Of a stretch of 64,000 nucleotides of DNA, positions 1 through 12,799 are shown one piece after another. The DNA is from Balaenoptera acutorostrata (Eukaryota; Chordata; Mammalia; Artiodactyla; Balaenopteridae), in assembly GCF_949987535.1 (NCBI RefSeq), contig NC_080081.1, forward strand, positions 36,310,428 through 36,374,427, written 5' to 3'. The notes under the pieces are model-generated. The model searched no databases. It saw only the letters and a program-made list of their open reading frames with translations, and was not told the origin of the DNA. Made by a program: the position numbers and the translations under genes. The first letter of the stretch is position 1. Every line of letters starts with the position of its first letter.

Positions 1-1071
1 GTATCTGGAGGATGATATGCTTCTAACAAGTACATGTTAAGTCAAATTTCATTGTTTTTGACCAGGAGCTCTTATAGAATTTACAGAAAACTTAGATCTG
101 CAGGGTATTTTAGAGTTATATCAAGTTTCTGAACATGAAAATGACAACATTTTAAAGAGTCTCATAGTAATGAGACTCTTTTGATTTATTTTAACATCCA
201 AAATAACTGTAGGTATTTTTGTAGTAGCTGTGAAAACAAATGCTCTGGAATTTACTTATTAGTTTAGACCAGATAATAATTAATTTACCTTTCTGCATTT
301 AAGATAAGGTTATTCAAAACTTTGAAGAAAACATCCTATATAGACACAGATAATCTGAGCAGAATTAAATATTTCAAAATCTTATAAGTCAAGTATAGAT
401 TTAAAAAAAGAAAATCTATTGAACAATATAGGTTTGATGCTAACTACCTTTGCTGACTTTTCTAGCCAGAACTTGAAAACAGATTGATCTAAGTACTTAT
501 GAAAGCATAACAAACTTTAGCTTGACCAGAGAGAATGTGTACTATGATTTTAGGATCCCAAGAAAAAGTCATTTTGAATGGTAAGCCAATGAGACAGATC
601 ATTTTGGCTGAAGATCATGTCACAGAAATAGTACTTGAAAGTGATCTGAGGGTCATCAATAATTGTAAACAGTGGAATCAGTTGATGTTAATTCTAAATT
701 CAGCTTTTCCCATCCCTTAGGCAGCCTTAGTCCAACTCTGATAATTTCTCATAGAAAATGATTCAGTTTAATTTCCTATCATACTTATTTGTGACACTAT
801 ATCCTGGTAGATCATTTGGATTCCTTTTTTCTTACTGATATTGCTAGATGTTTACCCATGTAAATCAGCGTTTTCATCTTGGCTGAAATATGATAGAAAA
901 AACTTTAAAAATAGGATCAGAAAATTGCAAGAGTTTATACTACAAAGGAAGGAAGAATACAATACAACTATTTTATAGTTCTTCAAGAGGTGAATGACAA
1001 AATCTCTTTGTATCTACAGTAAAGTATGTGATTTGGTTTGGTTTATTTCTTTAGTAGATTCTGATTTTATT
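1..1071. other. AT-rich intergenic DNA, no gene seen
   Basis: No exon, RNA gene or recognisable repeat family could be supported here. An open frame of 61 codons at 535-720 is in the range expected by chance in AT-rich DNA and has no recognisable motif. The only structure I see is the short hairpin at 154-181. The stretch ends where recognisable L1 sequence begins. Confidence 0.6.
154..181. repeat. Short perfect hairpin (12-bp arms, 4-nt loop)
   Basis: The arm AAAGAGTCTCAT at 154-165 is the exact reverse complement of ATGAGACTCTTT at 170-181, around the loop AGTA. It is not followed by any feature that suggests a terminator or RNA gene role. It may be a small template-switch palindrome. Confidence 0.75.
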
Positions 1072-1247
1072 GAACTCGGCCCACCAGAGCAACACCCAGC
1101 TCTACCCACCAGCAGTCCCTCCTATTAGGAAGCTTGCACAAGCCTCTTAGATAACTTCATCCACCAGAAGCCAGACAGCAGAAGCAAGAAAAACTACAAT
1201 CCTGCAGCCTGTGGAATGAAAACCACATTCACAGAAAGATAGACAAA

Positions 1248-2133
1248 ATGAAAAGGCAAAGGACTATGCGCCAGATGAAAGAACAAGATAAACCCCAGAA
1301 AAGCAATTAAAGGAAGTGGAGATAGGCAACCATCCAGAAAAAGAATTCAGAATAATGATAGTGAAGATGATCCAGGACCTTGGAAAAAGAATGGAGACAA
1401 AGATTGAGAAGATGCAAGAAATGTTTAACAAAGACCTAGAAGAATTACAGAACAAACAAACAGAGATGAACAATACAATAACTGAAAATAAAAATACACT
1501 AGAAGGAATCAATAGCAGAATAACTGAGGCAGAAGGATGGAAAACTTACCTGGAAAACAGAAAGGTGGAATTCACTGCTGCAGAAAAGAGTAAAGAAAAA
1601 AGAATGAAAACAAAAGAAGACAGCCTAAGAGACCACTGGAACAACATTAAACACAACACCATTTGCATTATAGGGGTCCCAGAAGGAGAAGAGAGAGAAA
1701 GGACCCGAGAAAATATTTGAAGAGATTATAGTCAAAAACTTCCCTAACATGGAAAAGGAAATAGCTACCTAAGTCCAGGAAGTGCAGAGAGTCCCAGGCA
1801 GGATAAACCCAAGGAGAAAAATGCTGAGACACATAGTAATCAAATTGACAAAAATTATTAAAAGCAACAAGGGAAAAACAACAAATACCATACAAGGTAA
1901 CTCCCATAAGGTTAACAGCTGATTTCTCAGCAGAAACTCTACAAGTCAGAAAGGAGTGACATAATATATTTAAAGTTATGAAAGGGAAGAACCTATAACC
2001 AAGATTACTCTACCCAGCAAGGATCTCATTCAGATTAGATGGAGAAATCAAAAGCTTTACAGACCAGCAAAAGCTGAGAGAATTCAGTACCACCAAACCA
2101 CCTCTACAACAAAGGCTAAAGGGACTACTATAA
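1248..2133 (+). pseudogene. L1 ORF1 (RNA-binding chaperone protein) remnant
   Basis: ORF1p normally forms trimers through a coiled coil and coats L1 RNA. The expected start reads MKRQRT at 1248, but that frame stops at 1308-1310. A one-base shift around 1285-1295 moves the reading into the frame that is open to 1720. This open part begins EIGNHPEKEFRIM and is rich in charged heptad-like residues, as expected for the coiled coil. A second shift near 1695-1710 breaks the frame before KIFEE-like sequence. An in-frame stop follows near 1770, and further loss is seen near 1850-1870. The C-terminal part can be followed to a TAA at 2131-2133 in the usual place for the ORF1 stop. It is clearly broken. 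Confidence 0.85.
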
Positions 2134-2191
2134 GTGGAAAACACAAGAGAAGAAAAGGACCTACAGAAAAAAACACAAAATAATTAAGAAA

Positions 2192-5100
2192 ATGGTAATA
2201 GGAATATACATATTGATAATCACCTTAAATGTGAATGGATTAAATGCTCCAACCAAAAGACACAGGCTTGCTGAATGGATGCAAACACAAGATCCATATA
2301 TATGCTGTCTACAAGAGATCCACTACAGACCTAGGGCCACATACAGACTGAAAGTGGGAGGATGGACAAAGTTATTCCATGCAAATTCAAATCAAAAGAA
2401 AGCTGGAGTAGCAATTCTCATATCAGATAAAATAGACCTTAAATTAAAGATTATTACAGGAGACAAAGAGGACACTATATAATAATCAAGGGATCAATCC
2501 AAGAAGAAGATAGAACAATTGTAAATATATATGCACCCAACATATGAGCACCTCAATACATCAGGCACCTGCTAACAGCTATAAAAGAGGAAATCGACAG
2601 TAACACAATAATAGTGGGGGACTTTAACACCTCACTTACACCAATGGACAGATCATCCAAAATGAAAATAAATAAGGAAACAGAAGCTTTAAAAGACACA
2701 ATAGACCAGATAGATTTGATTGATATTTATAGGACATTCCATCTGAAAGCAGCAGATTACACTTTCCTCTCAAGTGCACACGAAACATTCTATAGGATAC
2801 ATCATATCTTGAGTCACAAATCAAGCCTCGGTAAATTTAAGAAAATTGAAATCATATCAAGCATCTTTTCTGACCACAACACTATGAGATTAGAAATGAA
2901 TTACAGGGAAAAAAATAGTAAAAATCACAAACACATGGAGGCTAAATAGTACATTACTAAATAAACAAGAGATCACTGAAGAAATCAAAGAGGAAATCAA
3001 AAAATACCTAGAGGTAAATGACAATGAAAACACGAAGATCCAAAACCTATGGGATGGAGCAAAAACAGTTCTAAGAGGGAAGTTTATAGCTATACAATCC
3101 TACCTCAAGAAACAAGAAAAATCTCAAATAAACAATCTAACCTTACACCTAAAGGAACTAGAGAATGAAGAACAAAACACAAAGTTAGTAGAAGGGAAGA
3201 AATCATAAAGATCAGGGCAGAAAAAAATGAAACTGATAGGAAGAAAACAATGGCAAATATCAATACAATTAAAAGCTGGTTCTTTGAGAAGATAAACAAA
3301 ATCGATAAACCTTTAGCCAGACTCATCAAGAAAAAGAGGGAGAGGACTCAAGTCAATAAAATTAGAAATGAAAAAGGAGAAGTTACAATGGACACCACAG
3401 ATATACAAAGCATCCTAAGAGACTACTACAAGCAACTCTATGCCAATAAAATGGACAACCTGGAGGAAATCTACAGTCTTAGAAAAGTACAACCTTCCAA
3501 GACTGAACCAGAAAGAAATAGAAAATATGAGCAGACCAATCACAAACACTGAAATTGAAACTGTGATCATCCAAAAAATCATCCAAAAAACACAAGTCCA
3601 GGACCAGATGGCTTCACAGGTGAATTCTATCAAACATTAAGAGAAGAGCTAACACCCATCCTTCTCCAACTCCTCCAAAAAATTACAGAGGAAGGAACAC
3701 TCCCAAACTCATTCTATGAGGCCACCATCACCCTGATACCAAAACCAGACAAAGATAATACAAAAAAAGAAAATTAGAGACCAATATCACTGATGAATAT
3801 GGATACAAAAATCCTCAACAAAATACTAACAAACAGAATCCAACAACATAGTAAAAGGATCACACACCATGATCAAGTGGGATTTATCCCAAGGATGCAA
3901 GGATTCTTCAATATATACAAATCAATCAATGTGATACACCATATTAACAAACTGAAGGATAAAAACAATACGATAATATCAGTAAGTGCAGAAAAAGCTT
4001 TAGACAAAATTCTACATCCATTTATGATGAAAACTCTCCAGAAAATGGGCATAGAGGGAACCTACCTCAACATAATAAAGGCCATATACAACAAACCCAC
4101 AGCAAACTTCATTCTCAATGGTGAAAAACTGAAACCATTTCCTCTAAGATCAGGAAGAAGACAAGGATGTCCACTCTCGCCACTCTTATTCAACATAGTT
4201 GTGGAAGTCCTAGCCATGGCAATCAGAGAAGAAAAAGAAATAAAAAGAATACAAATTGGAAAAGAAGAAGTAAAGCTGTCACTGTTTGCAGATGACATGA
4301 TACTATACATAGAGAATCTTAAAGAAGCCACCAGAAAATTACTAGAGCTAATCAGTGAATTTGGTAAAGTTGCAGGATACAAAATTAACACACAGAAATC
4401 TCTTGCATTCCTATACACAAACAATGAAAATCAGAAAGAGAAATTAAGGAAATAATCCCATTCACCATTACAACACAAAGAATAAAATACCTAGGAATAA
4501 ACCTACTTAAGGAGGTAAAAGACCTGTACTCAGAAAACTATAAAACTATAAAACACTGATGAAAGAAATCAAAGATGACACAAACACATGGAGAGATATA
4601 GCATGGTCTTGGATTGGAAAAGTCAACATTGTTAAAATGACTATACTACCCAAAGCAATCTACAGATTCAATGCAATCCCTATCAAATTACCAATGGCAT
4701 TTTTTGCAGAACTAGAACAAAAAAATCTTACATTTTGTATGCAGAGACAAAAGACCCCAAAAAGCCAAACAATCCTGATGGAAAAAAGAAATGGAGCTGG
4801 AGGAATCAGACTCCCTGACTTTAGACTACACTACAAAGCTACAGTAATCAAGACAATATGGTACTGGCACAAAAACAGAAATATAGATCAGTGGAACTGG
4901 ATAGAAAGCCAAGAGATAAACCCACGCATGTATGGTCAACTAATATATGACAAAAGAGGCAAGGATATACATTGGAGAAAAGACAGTCTTTTCAATAAGT
5001 GGTGCTGGGAAAACTGGACAGCTACCTGTAAAAGAATGAAATTAGAACACTCCTTAACACCATACACGAAAATAAACTCAAAATATATTAAAGACCTAAA

Positions 5101-6016
5101 GGTACGACCACACACTATAAAACTCTTAGAGGAAAACATAGGAAGAACACTCTTTGACATAAATCACAGCAAGATCTTTTTTGATATACCTCCTAGAGTA
5201 ATGGAAATAAAAACAAAAATAAACAAATGGGACCTAATGAAACTTAAAAGCTTTTGCACAGCAAAGGAAACTATAAACAAGACGAAAAGACAACACTCAG
5301 AATGGGAGAAAATATTTGCAAATGAATCAATGGACAAAGGGTTAATCTCCAAAATATATAAACAGCTCATGCAGCTCAATATTAAAGAAACAAACAACCC
5401 AATCAAAAAATGGGCCAAAGACCTAAATAGACATTTCTCCAAAGAAGATATACAGATGGCCAAGAGACACATGAAAAGATGCTCAACATCACTAATATTA
5501 GAGAAAAGCAAATCAAAAGTACAATGAAGTATCATCTCACACCAGTTAGAATGGGCATCATCAGAAAATCTACAAACAACAAATGCTGGAGATGGTGTGG
5601 AGAAAAGGGAACCCTCTTGCACTGTTGGTGGGAATGTAAATTGATAGAGCCACAATGGAGAACAGTATGGAGGTTCCTTAAGAAACTAGAAATAGAATTA
5701 CCATATGACCCAGCAATCCCACTACCGGGCATATACCCAGAGAAAACCGTAATTCAAAAAGACGCATGCCCCCAATATTCACTGCAGTACTATTTACAAT
5801 AGCCAGGTCATGGAGGCATCTAAATGCCCATCGACAGATGAATGGATAAAGAAGGTGTGGTACATATATACAATGGAATATTTCTCAGCCATAAAAAGAA
5901 ATGAAATTAGGTCATTTGTAGAGACATGGATGGACCTAGAGACTGTCATGCAGAGTGTAGTAAGTCAGAAAGAGAAAAACAAATATCGTATACTAACGCA
6001 TATATGTGGATTCTAG
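2192..6016 (+). pseudogene. L1 ORF2 (endonuclease-reverse transcriptase) remnant
   Basis: ORF2p nicks target DNA and copies L1 RNA at the nick. The ATG at 2192 opens MVIGIYILIITLNVNGLN, the start of the APE-type endonuclease domain, followed by the LQE catalytic motif. The frame stops at 2480-2482. The segment at 2614-2949 continues the domain with GDFN and SDHN, but the expected aspartate in the RIDHIL motif reads as histidine (RIHHIL), which should damage catalysis. The reverse transcriptase core at 3793-4455 is open for 220 codons and keeps [11 protein letters not shown] and the FADDM active-site motif. A further open segment at 4559-5527 covers the C-terminal region, and the Cys-rich stretch with [14 protein letters not shown] lies near 5600-5640. 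The open segments alternate between two frames, so at least seven frameshifts separate them. Confidence 0.92.
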
Positions 6017-6224
6017 AAAAATGGTACAGATGAACTGGTTTGCATGGCAGAAATACAGACACAGAGGTAGAGGACAAACATATGGACACCAAGGGGGGAA
6101 GTGGGGGAGGGGTGGTGGTGGTGGGATGAATTGGGAGATTGGGATGGGCATATATACATTCATATGTATAAAATAGATAACTAATAAGAACCTGCTGTAT
6201 AAAAAATAAAATTAAATTAAAAAA

Positions 6225-8360
6225 GATATAATGGCAGAAAGGTTTCAGATTTTAAGAAAAGTATAAACCCATAGATTCAATAATCTTAATGAATTCTAAG
6301 CACAAGAAACATGAAAACTACCATAAGTCACATTTTAATCAAATTCTCAAAATGACTGATAAATAGAAAAAATATCAGAGCTTCCAGAGAAAACACATGT
6401 TATGCAGAGAGGGATAAAAATAAGAATAATGGATCATTTTTCATTGAAAATGATGCAAGTGATAGGTGGAACAACATCTTTTGAGTACTATTAAAAAAAC
6501 CTGCCCATCTGAAGTTCTATATATACCCAAAATGTTTTTCAAAGTGAGAGTGATATTACAATTTTTTTCTGGCATAGAATAGTTGCAACAATTCGTCAGC
6601 AGGAGACATGCTCTATAAGAAATTTTAAAGTCCTTTAGGCACAAGGAAAATGACACCAGTTGGCACAAAGGAATGAAAACCACCTGACATGGTAACGACA
6701 TGTGTAAACATTTAAGGTTATTCTTGATTATATTAATCTGGAACATTTGGAAGATAAATGGTGGTTAAACAAACAAACAAAAAACACTATAATTTGAGGT
6801 TTTTACCACATGCATAAGATATACGTATGACTCCTACAGCATTAAGACTCAAGGGAAGAAATGAAAGTATTGTATTTCAAGGTTCTTATACTAAATGTGA
6901 AGTGGTGTATCATTTGAAGGTAGTCTCAGAAGTATGTTAGAAATCCTAAAGCAACCACTAAATTAACAAAACAATGATAAGTAGCTAGTAATCCAACAAA
7001 AATTAAATGCTCTCATAAAAATTATTCAATTAATCTAAAAAAAAAAAAGAAAATGGGAGCAAAGATGGGAAAAATAGAAAATGCACAGCACAATTATAAT
7101 CTGAAACCTTACTATATCAAGAATTACATTAAAGTAGCAGCTCTATACATCCATAATTTAAAGACAAAGATTATCAAACTGTATAAAAAGACAGACCCAA
7201 GTATATTTTGCTTACAATAAATACTTTAAATATAAAAATATATTGGTTAAAAAGAAAAAGATGGAAAAGATACATAGCATGCTAAGACTAAACAAAAGAA
7301 AGCTGAACGGGTGTATCAATATTAGACAAAGTATATCTCAGAGAAAAGAATATAAATCTGATAAAGAGAACCTATGAAAAACCTAGAACCAACATCATAA
7401 TGTTGAAAGATTAAATGTGTTTCCTCTAAGATGTGGAACAAATTGAGGATGTCTTCTCTCACCACTTTTGTTCAACATGGTATTGGAGATGCTAGTCAGT
7501 TCAATAGAAAAAACAAAAAGAAATAAAAGGCATCTATATTGGAAAGGAAAAAGAAAAGTTTTCATTTGTACAGGAATTGATCATCTATATAGAAATAAAC
7601 AATATGTTTTTTGTTTGCAGACAGAATTGTTTATTAGAAAAAAAAATTATGGAATCTACAAAAAAGAGTTTTTCACGATGCAAGATATAGAATCAATATA
7701 CAATATTCAATTGTATTTCTATATACCATCAAGGAGCAATTAGTAATTGAAATTACAAAAATAATGTATTTCATAGTAATGTCAATAAAGTATGAAATAC
7801 TTATGGATACATATGACAAAAGATGTGAAAAACTCATAAGCTCAAAACAATAAAATCAGGCTGATAGTAATTAAAGACCTAAATAATAGAAAGATATATT
7901 ATGTTCATGGATCAGAAAACTTACTATTATTGAGATGTCAGTTCTTCCCCAATTGATCTATAGATAGTACACATCCCCCAAGAAAATCTCTGCATGCTAT
8001 TTTTTTTTTTTTTTTTTGTACAAATTGACAGGCTCATTCTAAAATCCATTAAAAAATTCAAAGGAACTAGAAAAAGGCAAAACAACTTTGAAAAAAGCTA
8101 AGAAATTTGAGTACTAACACTTCCTGATTCCAGATGTATTATGAAGCTACTTTAATCAAAATAGTGTGCTATCAAGGTCACAATATATAGATTAATGGGA
8201 AATAGATAAAATATTTTTACAATAGCCATACTGAGTAATACTTTATGCCATAAAAAAGGAATAAACAACTGGTCATTGACCACTTATGATTGAATGAAAA
8301 AATATGTTATGATGAGCCAAAGAAACTCAACTGTATGGTGTATTACTTTTTAACATTTAA
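6225..8360 (+). mobile_element. Ancient L1M element, ORF1 end to 3' part, internally deleted
   Basis: From 6225 the sequence reads as a diverged L1 ORF1 C-terminus, then an inter-ORF region with typical A-rich L1M text (about 6840-7050), then the start of ORF2 endonuclease (about 7120-7340). A jump near 7370-7400 leads straight to the reverse-transcriptase block around the RQGCPLSPL motif (7420-7500), so most of the endonuclease and the linker are missing. ORF2 C-terminal similarity can be followed to about 8340. A poly-T run sits at about 8000-8018. Many stops and indels occur. Both ends are approximate. Confidence 0.72.
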
Positions 8361-9007
8361 GTACTATAAGTCAGATAAACATCCATTGTGTTGATTACCC
8401 ATATTTTGAATAGAAATTTGATTCTAATTTTCCTTCAGTCATGTATTGGAGTAACACACCTCTTGAATTTGATACATGGTTCAAGGAATCATCTATTGAT
8501 ATTTGCCTTGCAGAACATGATAATGAAATATTCACATTAAGTTTTTTGCTGTCTTCTTCTTGGCAGCAGATGAGAAACTTGAATAGTTTTATACAAGCAT
8601 TTCTGCAAAGAAAGCTCAGAAGTTCTTGCTGTGTGACCACAAGGATTTTTATCTTGAGAAAGTGGGAACCATCCCATTGTTAATACTAGAGGAGCAGCAA
8701 TACAATTCATAGCTTTACCTTAAGGACACAGAAAGGAAATGCTATGCTGTCCTCATCTCTGATTCTTCTTTGTATTTTACCAGATGGCTTGGAAGCACCA
8801 CTAAACATATTCTCCCACAGAGAAAAGAGAGCTCATTCTTCACTTTATTTCTTGTCCTAACATATATAAAATATTTACCTGTAATTATTCTCCTTAATAA
8901 TGGCCTGGGACTTTTAAATAGGTTTCTTATTAGAAGAATACTTTTTTAATTGTAAAATTAAATTTGTATTATTAAAGAACCTATCAAAGAGCACAACTTA
9001 AAATTAC
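8361..9007. other. Unassigned DNA between two L1 elements
   Basis: Nothing recognisable. Overlapping open frames of about 80 codons occur on both strands around 8395-8683, with no motif I know, so they are best treated as chance. Confidence 0.5.
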
Positions 9008-9097
9008 TTTTTTTTAAATTGAAGTATAGTTGATTTACAATGTTGTATCAACTTCTACTCTACAGCAAAGTGATTAACTTATACACACACACACGTG

Positions 9098-9136
<39 letters not shown>

Positions 9137-10165
9137 TCCTTTTTTATATTATTTTCCATTATGATTTATCACAGGATATTGAGTATAGTTCCCTGTGTTA
9201 TACAGTAAGACCTTGTTGTTTATCCATTCTATATATAATAGTTTGCATGTGCTAACCCCAAACTCCCACTCAATCCCTCCCCTACCCATCTCCCCCTTGG
9301 CAACCACAAGTCTGTTCTCTATGTCTGTGAGTCTGTTTCTGTTTCATAGATAGTTTCATTTGTGTCATATTTTAGATTCCACATATAAGTGGTATCATAT
9401 GATATTTGTCTTTCTCTTTCTGACTTACTTCACTTAGTATGATAATCTCTAGTTACATCCCATACTGCTGCAAATGGCATTATTTCATTCCTTTTTATGG
9501 CTGAGTAATATTCCATTGTATATATCTACCACACCTTTATCGATTCCTCCCTCAATGGACACCTAGGTTGTTTCCATGTCTTGGCTATGGTGAATGGTGC
9601 TGCTATGAACATAGGGGTGCATGTATCTTTTTGAATTATAGGTTTGTCTGGATATATGCCCAACAGTGTGATTGCTGGATCATATGGTAGATCTATTTTT
9701 AGTGTTGTGGGGAACCTCCATACTGTTTTCCATAGTGGCTACACCAAGTTACATTCCCACCAACAGTGTACAAGTGTTCCCTTTTCTCCACTCTCTCTCT
9801 CTCATTTGTTATTTGTATACTTTTTAATCATAGCCATTCTGACTGGTGTGAGGTGAAACATCATTGTAATTTTGATTTGCATTTCTCTAATAATTAGTGA
9901 TGTTAAGCATATTTTCACATGTCTTTTGGCCATCTGTATTTCTTTTTTTGGAGAAATGTCTGTTTAGATCTTCTGCCCATTCTTCAATTGGGCTGTTTTT
10001 TTTGTTGTTGAGTTGTGTGTTTGTATATTTTGGAAATTAAGCCCTTGTCAGTTGCATCATTTGCAAATATTTTCTCCCAGTCTGTAGGTTGTCTTTTTGC
10101 TTCGTTTATGGTTTCCTTTGCTGTGCAAACACTTGTAATATTGATTAAGTCCCATTTGTTTATAT
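9008..10165 (-). mobile_element. L1 3' end, 5'-truncated, antisense
   Basis: The poly-T at 9008-9015 is the reverse complement of an L1 tail. It is followed by the antisense L1 3' UTR and the antisense end of ORF2, running to about 10165. Read on the minus strand, the region around 9400-9860 matches the last part of ORF2, including the VWRFL-like and GEKGT-like segments. A CA/TA microsatellite has expanded inside the 3' UTR at 9082-9136. The copy is short because reverse transcription stopped early, which is usual for L1. Confidence 0.88.
9082..9136. repeat. (CA)n(TA)n microsatellite
   Basis: Compound simple repeat of CA followed by TA dinucleotides with a small interruption. It lies inside the antisense L1 3' UTR and is likely length-polymorphic. 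Confidence 0.9.
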
Positions 10166-11984
10166 ATGGTCATATATAATATAAAATAAAATTTATAAAT
10201 GGTAATATATAAATGGACAAATACTAAAATATGTTTCTTTTTTAATTTATTAATTTGAGGTGGTAAATAATTTCTCCAAAGAGTACAATGCTTCTGAAAT
10301 ACCCAACACATTATTTCATTTGAGAGAAAAGCTATTGGAACCAAAGAGATAATACCAAATGCTTGGGCCTCCAGGAATTTAAAACTACTTCAAAAGTTTT
10401 TCAATATTCACACACATGCCTATAATTTTCTATGTTGAATTCAATGAATAAAAATTCTATTTCTATGTTGAGTTTTTATGAACAAAAATAATTCCTACAT
10501 TCTTTAGAAAATTGAAGTTATGAGTAGCTTTATATTTCACACAGCTTTATCCAATATTCTACGAGGTGGGAGAATTGCATTGGTCCAGGAATCAGCACAA
10601 AGAGAAGAGTACCGGAGTGAGCTGATGCAATATCAACAACCTATATACATAAGGATGTCAAAATAATACAATCACTTCTGAAAAATCAGTAATTGCCACA
10701 ATCTCAAGAAGCATCCTTCTTATTATTTCTTATTGACTACAATTAACTTATAGTATGATGTTAAATATAACTCCTCTTTTTTAATATTATATTTTATTTA
10801 AAAGTGCAGATACATTTAATTTAGTGTATGAAAGTAAATTGGCAATTATTTTGGACTTTGCTTTCTTTAGATAGAGAAACTTTTGCAGTTAAAAATTTAG
10901 AAAGAAGGAAGGATGCTGCACTTGAAATTACAAACTACAATTCCTTGAAATTATAATTATGGAAACTTTATGATGAAATAGGTTAATCTTTATCAAATAA
11001 CAAATATATCTGAAGTAGAAATTATATCATAATTCTCAAGTCACTATTAAACAAGTAAATGGCTTAAATTTATATACTTGTGATATACAGGTTGGAAATA
11101 ATCAGAAATATTTTATTGCTAGTGGGAATGTAATTTGCTGTATTTTTTTGGGGGGGGGTAGAGAGCAATGGGACAATATTTATTGGTGACAAATACATAA
11201 AAGCCTTTTTTTCAGTAGTACACATTTTGAGAATATATCCTTCAGAAATAAAAACACTAGAAGTTAAGGAAGACCCACACTTACTCATTGATAGAAGAAT
11301 GACAAGAAATCATTTTGTATCCTTCATGTAAAATACACCATATAAAATATATCATGTAAGTATATGTCAAAATATGTCATGTTAAATATATAGAAATTGA
11401 AAAACAATAAATACATTTAGAATGTCTTGGAAAACACTAATATTCGGTCATAGAGCAATTTGTAAAAATTTGTGTGAGATATGTGTAAAAATAATATGTG
11501 AGATATGATCACATTATATTAAACCTAAAAACAAAACATCCTCACATGCATGTTTATATGTGTAAATGCCTTTGTAAGATCAGAGAGAATAGCATGGTAA
11601 GTCAAATACCACATTTTTACATTTGTTTCCTGAAGATTATAAGATTTTTTTCTATGTTCTTGACGTGATACACTGAACTTTATTACAATTATATTTTTAA
11701 ATTAATAAGCTAAGAAAGGTTGCAAAAAATTTAAGTTATTAAATATTTACTTTAAGAATAATGCATATAATTGGTGTCAAAATTTGGTAAATGCCTATAA
11801 GGGGGTTTTAAAGAAGCAATATTGCCATCTACTGGTCATTTATTCACATTGAAGCTACATTGTCCCTTGAAAAAAATGTGAGAAAAGATGACCAAGCAGT
11901 TAAAACTATAGATACATAATATAGCTGAAAAATAAGGACATTAAAATATTCTAAGATACCAAAACACTCACCAAGGGATTATTT
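10166..11984. other. AT-rich DNA without a confident feature
   Basis: No gene or RNA is visible. The part around 11080-11300 is faintly like the 3' region of an old sense L1 but is too diverged for me to assign. A G-run occurs at about 11150-11158. The rest is unique-looking AT-rich sequence. Confidence 0.45.
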
Positions 11985-12078
11985 TTTTCTTATTCATTAT
12001 ATTCAGTTTTCACTATACTATCAGGGTGGTGCTGGCCTCATAAAATGAATTTGGGTGTGTTCTCTCCCCTTTATTTTT

Positions 12079-12386
12079 ATTTTTATTTATTTATTCATTT
12101 ATTTATTTATTTAATTTTATTTTTGTCTGGGTTGGGTCTTCGTTTCTGTGCGAGGGTTTTCTCTAGCTGCGGCAAGCGGAGGCCACTCTTCATCGCGGTG
12201 CGTGGGCCTCTCACTATCGCTGCCTCTCTTGTTGCGGAGCACAGGCTCCAGATGTGCAGGCTCAGTAGTTGTGGCTCACGGGCCTAGTTGCTCCACGGCA
12301 TGTGGGATCTTCCCAGACCAGGGCCCGAACCCGTGTCCCCTGCATTGGCAGGCAGATTCTCAACCACTGCACCACCAGGGAAGCCC
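12079..12386 (-). mobile_element. CHR-type tRNA-derived SINE (cetacean)
   Basis: On the minus strand the element begins GGGCTTCCCTGGTGG, the tRNA-like head, with a B-box-like sequence GGTTCGGGCCC complementary to 12321-12331. It ends in an A-rich ATAAATAAAT tail, seen here as T-rich sequence at 12079-12122. A perfect 15-bp target-site duplication CTCCCCTTTATTTTT flanks it at 12064-12078 and 12387-12401. It would have been transcribed by RNA polymerase III and mobilised by L1. It shares its body with the SINE at 53870-54165, but more CpG sites have decayed, so it is probably older. Confidence 0.95.
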
Positions 12387-12799
12387 CTCCCCTTTATTTT
12401 TTGATCGTTTCTTTACCTTTGTTAAATTTCTCATTTTCTTCATACACTGCTTTACTAATTTAGTTTAGTTGTCTATTTATATGCTGTTATAGTTTACTGA
12501 ACTCCTTTTAAAATAATTATTCTGATTTCTTTGTCAGACAGTTCAAAGATCTCCATTTCTTTAAGGCCAGTTATTGAAACTTTATTAGTTTCCTTTAGTG
12601 GGGTGTCATGTTTATCTGATTCTTTGTGCTCCTTGTATCTTTGTGTTGGCATCTGCATTTGAGTAAATGGTCTCCTCTTTCAGACTTTACACATTCCCTT
12701 TGGCAGAGAAAGACCTTCACTAGTCCAACCAGCTTGGGCACTGGACCAGTCAGCTGGTATTACCTGCAGATAGGCAGGGCTTACTATCAAGGATCTTAG

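Larger units (their letters stand above)
1072..6224 (+). mobile_element. L1 retrotransposon, nearly full length, 5'-truncated and inactivated
   Basis: This is a sense-oriented LINE-1 of about 5.1 kb. It holds the end of an L1 5' UTR (about 1072-1247), an ORF1 remnant (1248-2133), a short inter-ORF spacer, an ORF2 remnant (2192-6016), a short 3' UTR with a G-rich tract near 6094-6126, and an A-rich tail ending near 6224. The order and spacing match a mammalian L1. Similarity to L1 consensus remains readable along the whole length, so it is among the younger L1s here, but frameshifts and stops in both ORFs rule out autonomous activity. The right flank from 6225 reads as ORF1 of an older L1M, which suggests it landed in that element. 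I could not find a convincing target-site duplication. Confidence 0.93.

Noticed and set aside
5164..5655. 163-codon minus-strand open frame
   Set aside because: Shadow of L1 ORF2 C-terminal sequence on the opposite strand.
9082..9136. Possible Z-DNA or promoter element from the alternating CA/TA tract
   Set aside because: Ordinary microsatellite growth inside an L1 3' UTR; nothing else suggests regulation.
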